NCBI GenBank assembly: GCA_017304845.1
Contig: JAFKLL010000012.1
Location: 1 to 64,000, forward strand
Direction: 5' to 3'
Length of the DNA stretch: 64,000 nucleotides
Source: Solirubrobacterales bacterium
Lineage (GTDB): Bacteria > Actinomycetota > Thermoleophilia > Solirubrobacterales > 70-9
Below are positions 19,558 through 27,822 of this stretch, piece by piece; within the stretch, counting starts at the first letter, position 1; the number at the start of each line of letters is the position of its first letter. Under the pieces are notes generated by a model. It was not told the DNA's origin, searched no databases, and saw only the letters and a program-made list of their open reading frames with translations. The translations under genes and the position numbers were made by a program.

Positions 19558-21015
19558 CTAGGCGAGGCGGGCGAACTCGATCGCGCCGTCCTCCAGATCG
19601 CCGCGGAGCAGCTCGCGGCGATCCGAGAAGTAGTTCATGTGGAGCACCCAGGGCGAGACGTCGCCGGCCTTGGGCAGGCGGGACTCGGCCCGGTGGATGT
19701 AGCCGGAATCGAGATTCAGGAGGGGCGCGGTCTCCATCGGCCCCTCCGGCGCGACCGGCGTGGCGCTGGCCGCCCCGCGCCGGTCGGTCGTCGCGATCAG
19801 CCGGGAGGCGAACCGCGCGATCAGCTCCGACTTGAGGGTCCAGGAAGCGTTCGTGTACCCGACCACGAAGACGAAGTTGGGTACACCGGCCAGCATCGCC
19901 CCCTTGTAGACGAGCCGATCGGCCGGGTCGACGGGGCGGCCGTCGACGGTCATCGCGATCTCGCCGAAGACGAGGATCTCCAGGCCGGTCGCCTTGACCA
20001 CCACGTCGGCCGGGATCTCGCCGCCACCGACCAGATGGACCCGGTCGGCCGAGAGCCGCTCGATGTGAGCGGTCTCGATCCCGGCCCGCCCCGATCCGAG
20101 CGCCCGGTAGTAGTCGCCGTCAGGGGCGAAGCAGACTCGCTGGACCCACGGGTCGTAGGCCGGGTTGAGGTGGCGCTTCTCGAAGCCCGGAGGGAGCTGA
20201 CGCCGGGCACCGCTGATGAAGAGCCGGCGGAACAGGTTCGGGAAGCGGCGCGAGAGCTGGAACTGGGCGATCTCGGTCAGCACCCCGAGCCAGCGCAGCA
20301 GCCAGGCCGCCGGCCTGGGCGAGAGTCGGCGCTTGACGAGGTCGGCGATCGGGCTCTCGTTCGGCACCGAGACCACGTAGCTGGGGGATCTCTGAAGCAT
20401 GGTGACCCGCGCCCCCGCCGCGGCCAGGGCGGGGACGACGGTGATCGCCGTCGCGCCGCTGCCGACCACGACCACGTCGCGGCCTTCCACCGCGAGATCC
20501 TCGGGCCATTGCTGGGCGTGGAAGAGCTCGCCCTCGAACTCCTCCTCGCCGGCGAAGGTCGGCTCGAAGCCGCGGTCGTAGCGGTAGTAGCCGGTGCAGC
20601 CGATCAGGAAGCGGCAGACGATGCGGGACTCACCGTCCGGCCCGGCCACGGTCACGGTCCAGCGGGCGGTCTCGCTGTCCCAGTCGGCGGCGGTGACGCG
20701 CCGGCCGAAGCGGATGTGACGGTCGATCCCGAGCTCTCGCGCGGTCGCCTCGAGGTACTCGCGGATCTCGTCGCCGCTGCCGAAGTGGTGGCGGCCCGGC
20801 CACGGCCGGAACGAGTAGGCGAAGGTGTCCATGCCCGAGTCCGAGCGGATGCCCGGGTACCGGAAGAGATCCCAGGTGCCGCCGATCCGATCGCGCGACT
20901 CGAGGACCCGGTAGCTCAGCCCGGGATGGTCGAGACCGAGCTGACGGGCCATCGCGATGCCGGAGATCCCGGCACCGACGATGACCACGTCCGACTGTTC
21001 AGATTCCCCGCGCAC
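19558..21015 (-). CDS. Flavin-containing Baeyer-Villiger-type monooxygenase
   Basis: 485 residues. Two Rossmann motifs (GAGISG at 14-19 for FAD and GSGATA near 190 for NADPH) flank the type I BVMO fingerprint FxGxxxHxxxW, exactly satisfied by F160, G162, H166 and W170. The typical ATG-x-E region KATGLE follows. Such enzymes insert oxygen into ketones or oxidise heteroatoms using NADPH and O2; the substrate is unknown. GTG start with TACTCT seven bases upstream on the minus strand, placed just after the acyl-CoA dehydrogenase stop. Proximity to acyl-CoA catabolic genes hints at ketone or branched-chain substrate use. Confidence 0.88.
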   Translation of the reverse strand: MRGESEQSDVVIVGAGISGIAMARQLGLDHPGLSYRVLESRDRIGGTWDLFRYPGIRSDSGMDTFAYSFRPWPGRHHFGSGDEIREYLEATARELGIDRHIRFGRRVTAADWDSETARWTVTVAGPDGESRIVCRFLIGCTGYYRYDRGFEPTFAGEEEFEGELFHAQQWPEDLAVEGRDVVVVGSGATAITVVPALAAAGARVTMLQRSPSYVVSVPNESPIADLVKRRLSPRPAAWLLRWLGVLTEIAQFQLSRRFPNLFRRLFISGARRQLPPGFEKRHLNPAYDPWVQRVCFAPDGDYYRALGSGRAGIETAHIERLSADRVHLVGGGEIPADVVVKATGLEILVFGEIAMTVDGRPVDPADRLVYKGAMLAGVPNFVFVVGYTNASWTLKSELIARFASRLIATTDRRGAASATPVAPEGPMETAPLLNLDSGYIHRAESRLPKAGDVSPWVLHMNYFSDRRELLRGDLEDGAIEFARLA

Positions 21016-21028
21016 CGGCGGGAGAGTA

Positions 21029-22228
21029 TTAGAGGCCGTAGGAGCGGCCGATCACCTCGAGCATGACCTCGTCGGTGCCGGCGCCGATCCGGTTGAGGCG
21101 CAGGTCGCGGTAGGCCCGCTCGACCTCGTACTCCTTCATGTAGCCGTAGCCGCCGTGGATCTGGATCACCTGGTCGGCGACCTCGCAGGCCATCTGGGCG
21201 GAGAGCAGCTTCGCCATCGAGATCTCGCGGACCGGGTACTCGCCGTTCTGAACCCGCCAGGCGACCGAGTAGGTGAACTGCTTGCTGGCCTCGATCTTGG
21301 TCGCCATGTCGGCGATCTTGTGGCGGATCGCCTGGAACTTGCCGATCGGGCGGCCGAAGGCGTTGCGGTCCTTGGCGTACTCGATCGCCGTCTCGAGCAG
21401 GCGCTCGGCGGAGGCGTTGGAGCCCGCGGCGGCGACCAGCCGCTCGCTCTGGAGCTCCCAGCTGATGTGGTAGAAGCCCTTGCCGATCTGGCCCAGGACC
21501 GAGTCCGCCGGCACCCGGAAGTCCTCGAAGGAGAGCTCGCCGGTGTCGGAGGAGAGCATGCCCATCTTCTCCAGGTTCTGGGCGACCGAGAAGCCGGGCA
21601 GGTCGTTGCCGTTCTCGTCCCGGATATCGATCAGCATCAGGGTGATGCCGTCGTGGCCGGCGTCGGGGTCGGTCTTGGTGACCAGGACCATGAAGTCGGC
21701 CCGGGCGGCGTTGGTGATGAAGGTCTTGGAGCCGTTGATCACGTACTCGTCGCCGTCGAGGATGGCGGTGGTGCGGATCCCGGCCACGTCGGAGCCGGCG
21801 CCCGGCTCGGTGATCCCGAGCGCGCCGATCTTCTCGCCGGTGATGCCGGGGGCCAGGTACTTCCGCTTCTGCTCCTCGGTGCCGAGCAGGTGGACCGGCG
21901 GCAGGACCATGTCGGTCTGGACCGCGAAGCCCATGCCGAGGCCGCCGTTGGCCGAGTGGCTCATCGCCTCGGCCCGGACCAGCGAGTAGTAGTAGTCGCC
22001 GCCCTGCCCGCCGTACTCCTCGGGGAAGCAGAGCCCGAGGTAGCCCAGCTCGCCGGCCCGCTTCATCGCCGAGTCGGGCCACTTGGTCTCCTCCCACTCG
22101 TTGCGGTGGGGGTAGAGCTCCTTCTTGACCCAGTCGGTCATCGACTCACGGAGATCCTCGTGCTCCTGGGTGAAGATGAAGTGCTTGCGGCCGGCCTCGT
22201 GGTCGGGCTTGATGACGGTGTCGGACAC
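21029..22228 (-). CDS. Acyl-CoA dehydrogenase
   Basis: 399 residues with the family FAD and substrate motifs: GALGITEPGAGSDVAG, then INGSKTFITNA, the catalytic-base region, and the C-terminal IHGGYGYMKEYEVERAYRD. It oxidises an acyl-CoA at the alpha-beta bond and passes electrons to ETF. I use the GTG at 22228 because GAGGAGA lies seven bases ahead; the longer frame would need a TTG. The gene is divergent from an enoyl-CoA hydratase operon, and an inverted repeat in the gap probably controls both. Residues resemble isovaleryl/short branched-chain members, but substrate assignment from sequence alone is not safe. Confidence 0.9.
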   Translation of the reverse strand: MSDTVIKPDHEAGRKHFIFTQEHEDLRESMTDWVKKELYPHRNEWEETKWPDSAMKRAGELGYLGLCFPEEYGGQGGDYYYSLVRAEAMSHSANGGLGMGFAVQTDMVLPPVHLLGTEEQKRKYLAPGITGEKIGALGITEPGAGSDVAGIRTTAILDGDEYVINGSKTFITNAARADFMVLVTKTDPDAGHDGITLMLIDIRDENGNDLPGFSVAQNLEKMGMLSSDTGELSFEDFRVPADSVLGQIGKGFYHISWELQSERLVAAAGSNASAERLLETAIEYAKDRNAFGRPIGKFQAIRHKIADMATKIEASKQFTYSVAWRVQNGEYPVREISMAKLLSAQMACEVADQVIQIHGGYGYMKEYEVERAYRDLRLNRIGAGTDEVMLEVIGRSYGL

Positions 22229-22263
22229 GGATCTCTCCTCGGGTGAAGACGTTGCCAAGTTTG

Positions 22264-22285
22264 GAAAGTGGACAGTAACACTTTC
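22264..22285. promoter_or_regulatory. GAAAGTG-N8-CACTTTC operator between acyl-CoA dehydrogenase and enoyl-CoA hydratase
   Basis: A perfect 7-bp inverted repeat, GAAAGTG (22264-22270) and CACTTTC (22279-22285), with eight bases between. It spans where the -35 of the hydratase promoter should be (-10 TATCTT at 22303-22308) and the promoter zone of the dehydrogenase. The MerR gene at 27.1 kb in the same operon is the most likely local regulator. Confidence 0.65.
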
Positions 22286-22302
22286 TACTCTCGACTAGCT
22301 GG

Positions 22303-22308
22303 TATCTT
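22303..22308 (+). promoter_or_regulatory. TATCTT -10 hexamer of the enoyl-CoA hydratase operon
   Basis: TATCTT sits seven bases before the ATG at 22316, giving a leaderless mRNA and showing that the in-frame upstream codon at 22268 is not the start. Confidence 0.6.
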
Positions 22309-22315
22309 TGCCGCC

Positions 22316-23113
22316 ATGAGCGAAGCCAGCCCCGATTTCGGGAAGATCAGGTACGAGGTCGCCGCCCATGTCGCGACCATCACCCTCGACGATCCCGACA
22401 CGCGCAATGCCCTCTCCGACCAGCTGCTCGGCGAGCTGATCTCGGCCCTCCGCCTGGCCCGGGACGACGACGAGGTCCGGGTCGTCGTGCTGGCCTCCTC
22501 CCACGAGAAGGTCTTCTCGGCCGGCGGCAACCTGGCCGCCTTCGGCAGCGACGCGAACGCGGTCGAGAAGTTCGAGGGGGCGGAGAACTTCGTCGAGGCC
22601 TTCAAGCTCTTCGGCCAGCTCGGCAAGCCCTCGATCGTCGCCGCCCGCGGCCATGTCCTGGCCGGCTCGCTCGGCCTCGCCCTCGCCTGCGACCTGATCG
22701 TCGCCAGCGAGGAGGCGACCTTCGGCACGCCCGAGATCACGGTCGGGCTCTTCCCGTTCATGATCATGGCGCTGATCTACCGCAACGTCGGCCGCAAGAA
22801 GACGAACGAGATGCTGCTCCTCGGCGAGCGCCTCACCGCGGAGCAGGCCCGCGAGGAGGGAATCGTCAACAAGGTGGTGCCGGCCAACGTCTTCGACGCC
22901 CAGGTCGACGAGTGGGCGAAGATGCTCGCCGCCAAGTCGCCGCTGATCATGAAGCTGGGCAAGGACGCGATGTGGCGCCAGACCGACATGGACTTGAACG
23001 CCGCGCTCGACTACCTGCGCTCGCAGCTCGCGATCGAGCTCTCCAGCGAGGACGCGATCGAGGGCGTCAAGGCCTTCTTCGAGAAGCGCGAACCCGAATG
23101 GAAGGGACGCTGA
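22316..23113 (+). CDS. Enoyl-CoA hydratase/isomerase family protein
   Basis: 265 residues. The crotonase oxyanion-hole segments FSAGGNLAAF and AARGHVLAGSLGLALACD are present, and the second catalytic Glu is found in FGTPEITVGLFP; the first Glu of hydratases is replaced by a non-acidic residue. That pattern occurs in isomerases and other crotonase relatives, so the exact reaction is uncertain. It is the first gene of an operon that continues, with a one-base TGATG overlap, into a carboxyltransferase. The ATG at 22316 is preceded at seven bases by TATCTT. Confidence 0.85.
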   Translation: MSEASPDFGKIRYEVAAHVATITLDDPDTRNALSDQLLGELISALRLARDDDEVRVVVLASSHEKVFSAGGNLAAFGSDANAVEKFEGAENFVEAFKLFGQLGKPSIVAARGHVLAGSLGLALACDLIVASEEATFGTPEITVGLFPFMIMALIYRNVGRKKTNEMLLLGERLTAEQAREEGIVNKVVPANVFDAQVDEWAKMLAAKSPLIMKLGKDAMWRQTDMDLNAALDYLRSQLAIELSSEDAIEGVKAFFEKREPEWKGR

Positions 23114-24696
23114 TGAGCGAAGACCGAAACCTGATGCCGGGCGCCGCCCCGCTGACGGAACTGACCGAGCAGCTCCACGAACGGCGCGGGAAGGCCCGGC
23201 TCGGCGGCGGCCTCGACAAGATCGAGAAGCAGCACGAGCGCGGCAAGCTCACCGCCCGCGAGCGGATCGACCTGCTGGTCGACGAGGGCACCTTCAACGA
23301 GATCGGCATCCACGGCCGCCCGCACTACTCGCAGCCGGCGATGCAGGAGAAGGACGCCCCGGCCGACGGCGTGGTCACCGGCTGGGGGGACGTCGACGGC
23401 CGCCCGGTCGCGATCGTCGCCTACGACTTCACGGTGATGGCAGGTTCGATGGGCCAGACCGGCGAGATCAAGGTCACCCGGATCAGGGAGATGGCCCTGC
23501 AGAAGCGGATGCCTCTGGTCTGGCTGCTGGACTCGGCCGGGGCCAGGATCCAGGAGGCGGCGGGCTCGCTCTTCGCCGGCTCGGGCCACCTCTTCCGCGA
23601 GGAGGTCCAGATGTCCGGGGTGGTGCCGATGGTGGCGGCCATGATGGGCCCTTGCGCGGCCGGCACCGCCTACATCCCCGGCCTCTCCGACTTCGTGCCG
23701 ATGGTGGTCGGGCAGGGCGCGATGGCGCTGGCCGGGCCGCACCTCGTCAAGGCGGTGACCGGCGAGGAGATCGACATGGAGGATCTCGGCGGCGCCAAGG
23801 TCCACTGCCGCAAGTCGGGGGTCGGCGATCTCGAGGTCAAGGACGACCCGGAATGCATCGAGGCGATCAAGACCTACCTCTCGTTCTTCCCCAGCAACTG
23901 CGAGCAGAAGCCGCCGCTGGCCGAGACCGGCGATCCCGAGGACCGGGGCTCGGACAAGCTCCTGGAGATCATCCCGGAGTCCCCGCGGACGCCGTACAAC
24001 ATGTACGAGGTGATCGAGGAGATCGTCGACGACGGCGAGTACTTCGACATCAAGCCGAAGTTCGCCAAGTCGCTGATCACCTGCCTCGCTCGGATGGGCG
24101 GGATGCCGGTCGGCATCGTCGCCAACCAGCCCAAGGTGCTCGGCGGCGTGCTCGACGTCGACTCGGCCGACAAGGCGGCCCGCTTCATCAACCTCTGCGA
24201 CGCCTTCAACATCCCGCTGCTCTTCCTGCAGGACGTGCCCGGCTTCCTGGTCGGCTCGAAGGTCGAGCAGCAGGGCATCATCCGCCACGGGGCCAAGATG
24301 CTCTACGCGGTCAGCCGCGCGACGGTGCCGAAGATCACCGTCCTGGTCCGCAAGGCCTACGGCGCCGGCTACTACGTAATGTGCGGTCGGGCCTATGAGC
24401 CGGACCTGATCGTCGCCTGGCCCGGGGCCGAGATCTCGGTCATGGGCGCCGAGGGGGCGGTCAACATCATCGGCCGCTCGGCGATCGAGGCCGCCGACGA
24501 CCCGGAGGCGACCCGCGAGGCGATGCTGAACGCGGTCCGCCAGCAGATCGACCCGTACATCGCGGCCGGCAACGCGATGATCGACGACATCATCGACCCC
24601 CGCGAGACCCGCCAGACGGTGATCCGCGGCCTCCGCATGGCGAAGGACAAGAAGGTCGAGCGCCCCTGGAAGAAGCACGGGGTGATGCCGGTATGA
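23113..24696 (+). CDS. Acyl-CoA carboxylase carboxyltransferase (beta) subunit
   Basis: 527 residues of the AccD/PccB/MccB family, with both carboxyltransferase halves: LLDSAGARIQEA in the first and PLLFLQDVPGFLVG, GIIRHGAKML and RKAYGAGYYVMCGRAYEP in the second. The DVPGF segment is PccB-like, whereas FLQ and GYYVMCGRAY resemble methylcrotonyl-CoA carboxylase, so the substrate is not assigned. It needs a biotinylated carrier; none is in this operon, but a 70-residue biotin carrier lies at 8.1 kb. It is translationally coupled on both sides: TGATG with the hydratase and ATGA with the following small gene. Confidence 0.92.
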   Translation: MSEDRNLMPGAAPLTELTEQLHERRGKARLGGGLDKIEKQHERGKLTARERIDLLVDEGTFNEIGIHGRPHYSQPAMQEKDAPADGVVTGWGDVDGRPVAIVAYDFTVMAGSMGQTGEIKVTRIREMALQKRMPLVWLLDSAGARIQEAAGSLFAGSGHLFREEVQMSGVVPMVAAMMGPCAAGTAYIPGLSDFVPMVVGQGAMALAGPHLVKAVTGEEIDMEDLGGAKVHCRKSGVGDLEVKDDPECIEAIKTYLSFFPSNCEQKPPLAETGDPEDRGSDKLLEIIPESPRTPYNMYEVIEEIVDDGEYFDIKPKFAKSLITCLARMGGMPVGIVANQPKVLGGVLDVDSADKAARFINLCDAFNIPLLFLQDVPGFLVGSKVEQQGIIRHGAKMLYAVSRATVPKITVLVRKAYGAGYYVMCGRAYEPDLIVAWPGAEISVMGAEGAVNIIGRSAIEAADDPEATREAMLNAVRQQIDPYIAAGNAMIDDIIDPRETRQTVIRGLRMAKDKKVERPWKKHGVMPV

Positions 24697-25001
24697 CGGC
24701 GCCGATCGAGCTTCGCCTGGAACACGAGCAGCCCGCGATGGACGGGCTGATCACCTTCGACGGCCGAGTCGTCGAGGCATTCGGCTTCAACGACGTCCAC
24801 TCGGTGCGGATGCCGGTCGGGCTGCTCGGAGAGGTCACGGTCAGTTTCAAGAGCGGGCTGATGTCCCAGCCGGCGATCACGTTCAAGGGCCGGAACGGGG
24901 CCCTCGGCTACAACCGGGCCATCGAGCCCCCGGACCAGCAGCAGCCGGAGATCGAGAACTTCGTCGCCGCTGTCAACGACGCAATTCAGGAGAGAGCATG
25001 A
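24693..25001 (+). CDS. Small unknown protein in the acyl-CoA operon
   Basis: 102 residues, no recognised family. The sequence looks like a compact beta barrel with one C-terminal helix (PEIENFVAAVNDAIQ), somewhat like short PH-like domains, but this is impression only. It overlaps the carboxyltransferase stop (ATGA) and the next gene's start (ATGA), so its amount is tied to theirs. A structural or epsilon-like accessory subunit of the carboxylase is possible, since actinobacterial acyl-CoA carboxylases often have small third subunits. No sequence similarity to known epsilon subunits was seen. Confidence 0.7.
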   Translation: MTAPIELRLEHEQPAMDGLITFDGRVVEAFGFNDVHSVRMPVGLLGEVTVSFKSGLMSQPAITFKGRNGALGYNRAIEPPDQQQPEIENFVAAVNDAIQERA

Positions 25002-25876
25002 GCAAGTTCGAAGACCCGGTGATCATCAGCAACTCGATCTCGGGAGTGATCGCGAACCGGGACCAGTGCCCGGCGATCCCGTACACCCCGGAGGAGTACG
25101 CGGCCGAGGCGCGGCGGTCGGTCGACGAGGGCGCCAGCCAGATCCACATCCACGCGAGGACGCCGGACGGCACCCCCTCCTACGAGATCGAGGACTTCCA
25201 GGCGATCACCGAGGCGATCAAGGCCGAGTGCCCGGACGTGATCATCAACTACTCGACCGGCGCGATCGGCATCCCGATCGAGAAGCGGATCGCCTACCTC
25301 GAGGCCTGCCGGCCCGACGTCGCGGCGCTCAACATGAGCTCGATGAACTACGCCAAGTACTCGCGCCGCCGCAAGGACTTCGTCTTCAAGGCCGTGTTCG
25401 AGAACTCCTTCGACACGATCATCGAGTTCATCACCGCGATGAACGAGCTCGGCATCAAGCCGGAGCACGAGTGCTTCGACGCCGGCCACGTCGCCAACCT
25501 CGACCCGCTCTACGACATGGAGCTGATCAAGCCGCCCTCGCAGATCTCGCTCGTGATGGGCGTGACCGGCGGCATCCGTCCGACCCCGCGCAACGTCGCC
25601 GTGATGGCCGATCAGGTTCCCGGCGGCGCCGAGGGCCCGAACAACTGGCAGGTGATCGGCATCTCCCGCGACCAGTGGAAGCTGCTGGCCGCCGCGATCA
25701 CCCTCGGCGGCAACGTGCGGGCCGGGGTGGAGGACAACCTGTACCTGCCGGACGGCGCCATGTGCAAGTCGAACGGCGAGCTGGTCGGCAAGGCGCGCCA
25801 GATGGTCGAGGATGCCGGCCGCCGGGTCGCGACGATCGCCGAGGCCCGCGAGATGCTGGGACTGAAGCAGGCATGA
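24998..25876 (+). CDS. Beta-keto acid cleavage enzyme (BKACE, DUF849 family)
   Basis: 292 residues. The zinc-binding IHIHAR (His50, His52) and family motifs INYSTGAIG and FDAGHVAN define the BKACE family, founded on 3-keto-5-aminohexanoate cleavage enzyme of lysine fermentation. These enzymes condense a beta-keto acid with acetyl-CoA to give acetoacetate and a new CoA ester. Here it follows a hydratase and a carboxyltransferase and precedes a CoA-transferase/racemase, so it probably performs the C-C cleavage step of this pathway in place of a lyase or thiolase. The precise substrate is unknown. Confidence 0.85.
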   Translation: MSKFEDPVIISNSISGVIANRDQCPAIPYTPEEYAAEARRSVDEGASQIHIHARTPDGTPSYEIEDFQAITEAIKAECPDVIINYSTGAIGIPIEKRIAYLEACRPDVAALNMSSMNYAKYSRRRKDFVFKAVFENSFDTIIEFITAMNELGIKPEHECFDAGHVANLDPLYDMELIKPPSQISLVMGVTGGIRPTPRNVAVMADQVPGGAEGPNNWQVIGISRDQWKLLAAAITLGGNVRAGVEDNLYLPDGAMCKSNGELVGKARQMVEDAGRRVATIAEAREMLGLKQA

Positions 25877-27111
25877 GCCTGCCGCTCGACGGGATCAGGG
25901 TCCTCGACCTGACCCGGCTCCTGCCGGGCGGCTTCTGCTCGCAGATGCTGGCCGACTTCGGGGCCGAGGTGATCAAGGTCGAGGACACCGGCCCGGGCGA
26001 CTACATCCGCTACGCGCCGCCGCTCTACGAGCTGAACAGCGAGGCCGACCCGGGCGACGCGACCGCTTCCGGCCTCTACCTCTCGCTCAACCGGGGCAAG
26101 CGCTCGATCCGGATCGACCTGAAGTCCGAGGCGGGGCGGAAGGCGTTCCACCGCCTGGTGCCGACCGCCGACGTCGTCTTGGAGGGATTCCGCCCCGGCG
26201 TCGCCGAACGGATCGGGGTCGACTACGAGACGCTGGGTCACATCAACCCGGGCCTCGTCTACTGCTCGATCAGCGGCTACGGCCAGGACGGGCCCTCACG
26301 CGACCGGGCCGGCCACGACATCAACTACCTGGCGGCGACCGGGATGCTGGCAATGACCGGCCAGGCCGGCGGGCCTCCGATCCAGCCGGCCGGGCAGATC
26401 GGCGATCTCGGTGGCGGCGCCATGAACGCCGCCTTCGGGATCCTCGCCGCCCTGATCGAGAAGGGCCGCAGCGGCCGGGGCCAGATGGTCGACATCTCGA
26501 TGACCGACGGCGCCTTCGCCTGGCTGGCCATGGCCGCCGGCGCGACCCTGGTGGACGGCGAGAGCCCGCGGCGGGGCGAGGTGATGCTCGGCGGCGGGAT
26601 CGTCTGCTACCTGACCTACGAGGCGGCGGACGGCTGGGTCAGCTGCGGCGCCCTCGAGCCGAAGTTCTGGCGGGCCTTCTGCGAGGGGACCGGCCACGAG
26701 GACCTGGTCGAGCTGCAGTTCGAGCGTCCGGGCGGCGACGCCTGGGAGAAGGTCGCGGCCGTCTTCCGGGAACGGACCCGTGAGGAGTGGAAGGCCTTCA
26801 ACGACCAGTACGACTGCTGCATCGAGCCGATCCTGGAGCTCGACGAGGCCCTGGAGTCGGAGCTGTTCCGCGAGCGCGGAATGCTGGTGTCCTTCGAACA
26901 GCCGGGCATCGGCCCGGTGCGGCAGATCGGGTCGCCGATCAAGATGAGCCGGACCCCCGCCGCCGAGGCCTCCGCGGCCCCGGCGATCGGCGCCGACACC
27001 CGGGACGTGCTCGCCTCGGCGGGCTTCGCCCCGAAGGAGATCGAGGAGCTCTTCGAGGCCGGCGTCCTGGCCGGCCCCGGCAACGTGGGGGAAACGGAGT
27101 TCCGGGCGTGA
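25873..27111 (+). CDS. Class III CoA-transferase / alpha-methylacyl-CoA racemase family protein
   Basis: 412 residues of the CaiB/BaiF fold: the N-terminus LPLDGIRVLDLTRLLPGG, CoA-binding GKRSIRIDLK and the segment GHDINYLA (Asp149) typical of alpha-methylacyl-CoA racemases rather than formyl-CoA transferases. A racemase would epimerise 2-methyl branched acyl-CoA before dehydrogenation, fitting the acyl-CoA dehydrogenase across the promoter. The ATG at 25873 overlaps the BKACE stop by four bases; the much longer frame upstream is an out-of-register artefact. Its own stop overlaps the MerR gene (GTGA). Confidence 0.85.
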   Translation: MSLPLDGIRVLDLTRLLPGGFCSQMLADFGAEVIKVEDTGPGDYIRYAPPLYELNSEADPGDATASGLYLSLNRGKRSIRIDLKSEAGRKAFHRLVPTADVVLEGFRPGVAERIGVDYETLGHINPGLVYCSISGYGQDGPSRDRAGHDINYLAATGMLAMTGQAGGPPIQPAGQIGDLGGGAMNAAFGILAALIEKGRSGRGQMVDISMTDGAFAWLAMAAGATLVDGESPRRGEVMLGGGIVCYLTYEAADGWVSCGALEPKFWRAFCEGTGHEDLVELQFERPGGDAWEKVAAVFRERTREEWKAFNDQYDCCIEPILELDEALESELFRERGMLVSFEQPGIGPVRQIGSPIKMSRTPAAEASAAPAIGADTRDVLASAGFAPKEIEELFEAGVLAGPGNVGETEFRA

Positions 27112-27800
27112 GCCAGGCGGCCGCCGAGACCAAGCTGCTCAAGATGTCGGGCCTCGTCGAGGCCTCCGGCGTGCCGGCCCCGACCATCAAGCACTACCTG
27201 CGCGAGGGCCTGCTGCCCGAGCCGGTCAAGACGAGCCGCAACATGGCCTGGTACCGCCCGGAGACCGTGGACCGGATCAGGCTGATCAAGCGGCTGCAGG
27301 AGGAGCGGTACATGCCGCTCAAGGCGATCCGCGCCCTCTTCGAGGAGGACCCGGCCCAGGCCGAGGCGATGCTGGAGGTCGAGGACCGGATCCTCGAACG
27401 GGCCCTGGCCCGCGAGCGAACCAGGACCAGCGCCTCGGAGGTGAAGGAGTACGGGGTGCCGAAGAAGGTGCTCGACCGACTGGCCGAGATCGGGATCCTG
27501 ACCCCGAACTCCCGCGGCTACTCGCCCTCCGACGTGGCGATCATCGAGGCGATGTCCCGCTTCCGGGCCGGCGGCTACGACGAGCAGATCGGCTTCACCG
27601 TCTACGACACGCTCCGCTACAAGCACGCGCTCGAAGCCCTGGTCAAGGAAGAGGTGGACGTGCTGATGGAACGCCTCGAAGGGGAGCTGCCGGCGGAGCG
27701 CGCGGTCGAGCTGATCGAGGCCGGCGCCGAGCCGCTCAAGGATCTGATCGCGGCTCTGCATACGAAACTCATGGTCGAGGAAGTCGACCGGCGTCGCTGA
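27108..27800 (+). CDS. MerR-family transcriptional regulator
   Basis: 230 residues. An N-terminal winged helix-turn-helix (about 10-75) with SGVPAPTIKHYLREGLLPEP is typical MerR. A long helix and an unusual second helical region (about 110-225) follow, larger than in metal-sensing MerR proteins and without a Cys cluster, so an organic ligand such as a CoA ester is more likely. It is the last gene of the operon, joined to the racemase by GTGA. The operator GAAAGTG-N8-CACTTTC at 22264 is its probable target; this is inference. Confidence 0.88.
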   Translation: MSQAAAETKLLKMSGLVEASGVPAPTIKHYLREGLLPEPVKTSRNMAWYRPETVDRIRLIKRLQEERYMPLKAIRALFEEDPAQAEAMLEVEDRILERALARERTRTSASEVKEYGVPKKVLDRLAEIGILTPNSRGYSPSDVAIIEAMSRFRAGGYDEQIGFTVYDTLRYKHALEALVKEEVDVLMERLEGELPAERAVELIEAGAEPLKDLIAALHTKLMVEEVDRRR

Positions 27801-27809
27801 GCCAATCGC

Positions 27810-27815
27810 TAGTAT
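27810..27815 (+). promoter_or_regulatory. TAGTAT -10 hexamer of the 27.8 kb exported protein gene
   Basis: TAGTAT lies seven bases before the ATG at 27823 and ten bases after the MerR stop, so the gene has its own leaderless-type promoter. Confidence 0.5.
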
Positions 27816-27822
27816 CAGCCCC

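Noticed and set aside
22229..22258. TTG at 22258 as acyl-CoA dehydrogenase start
   Set aside because: GTG at 22228 has a good GAGGAGA site, while the TTG has none and would put the start over the operator region.
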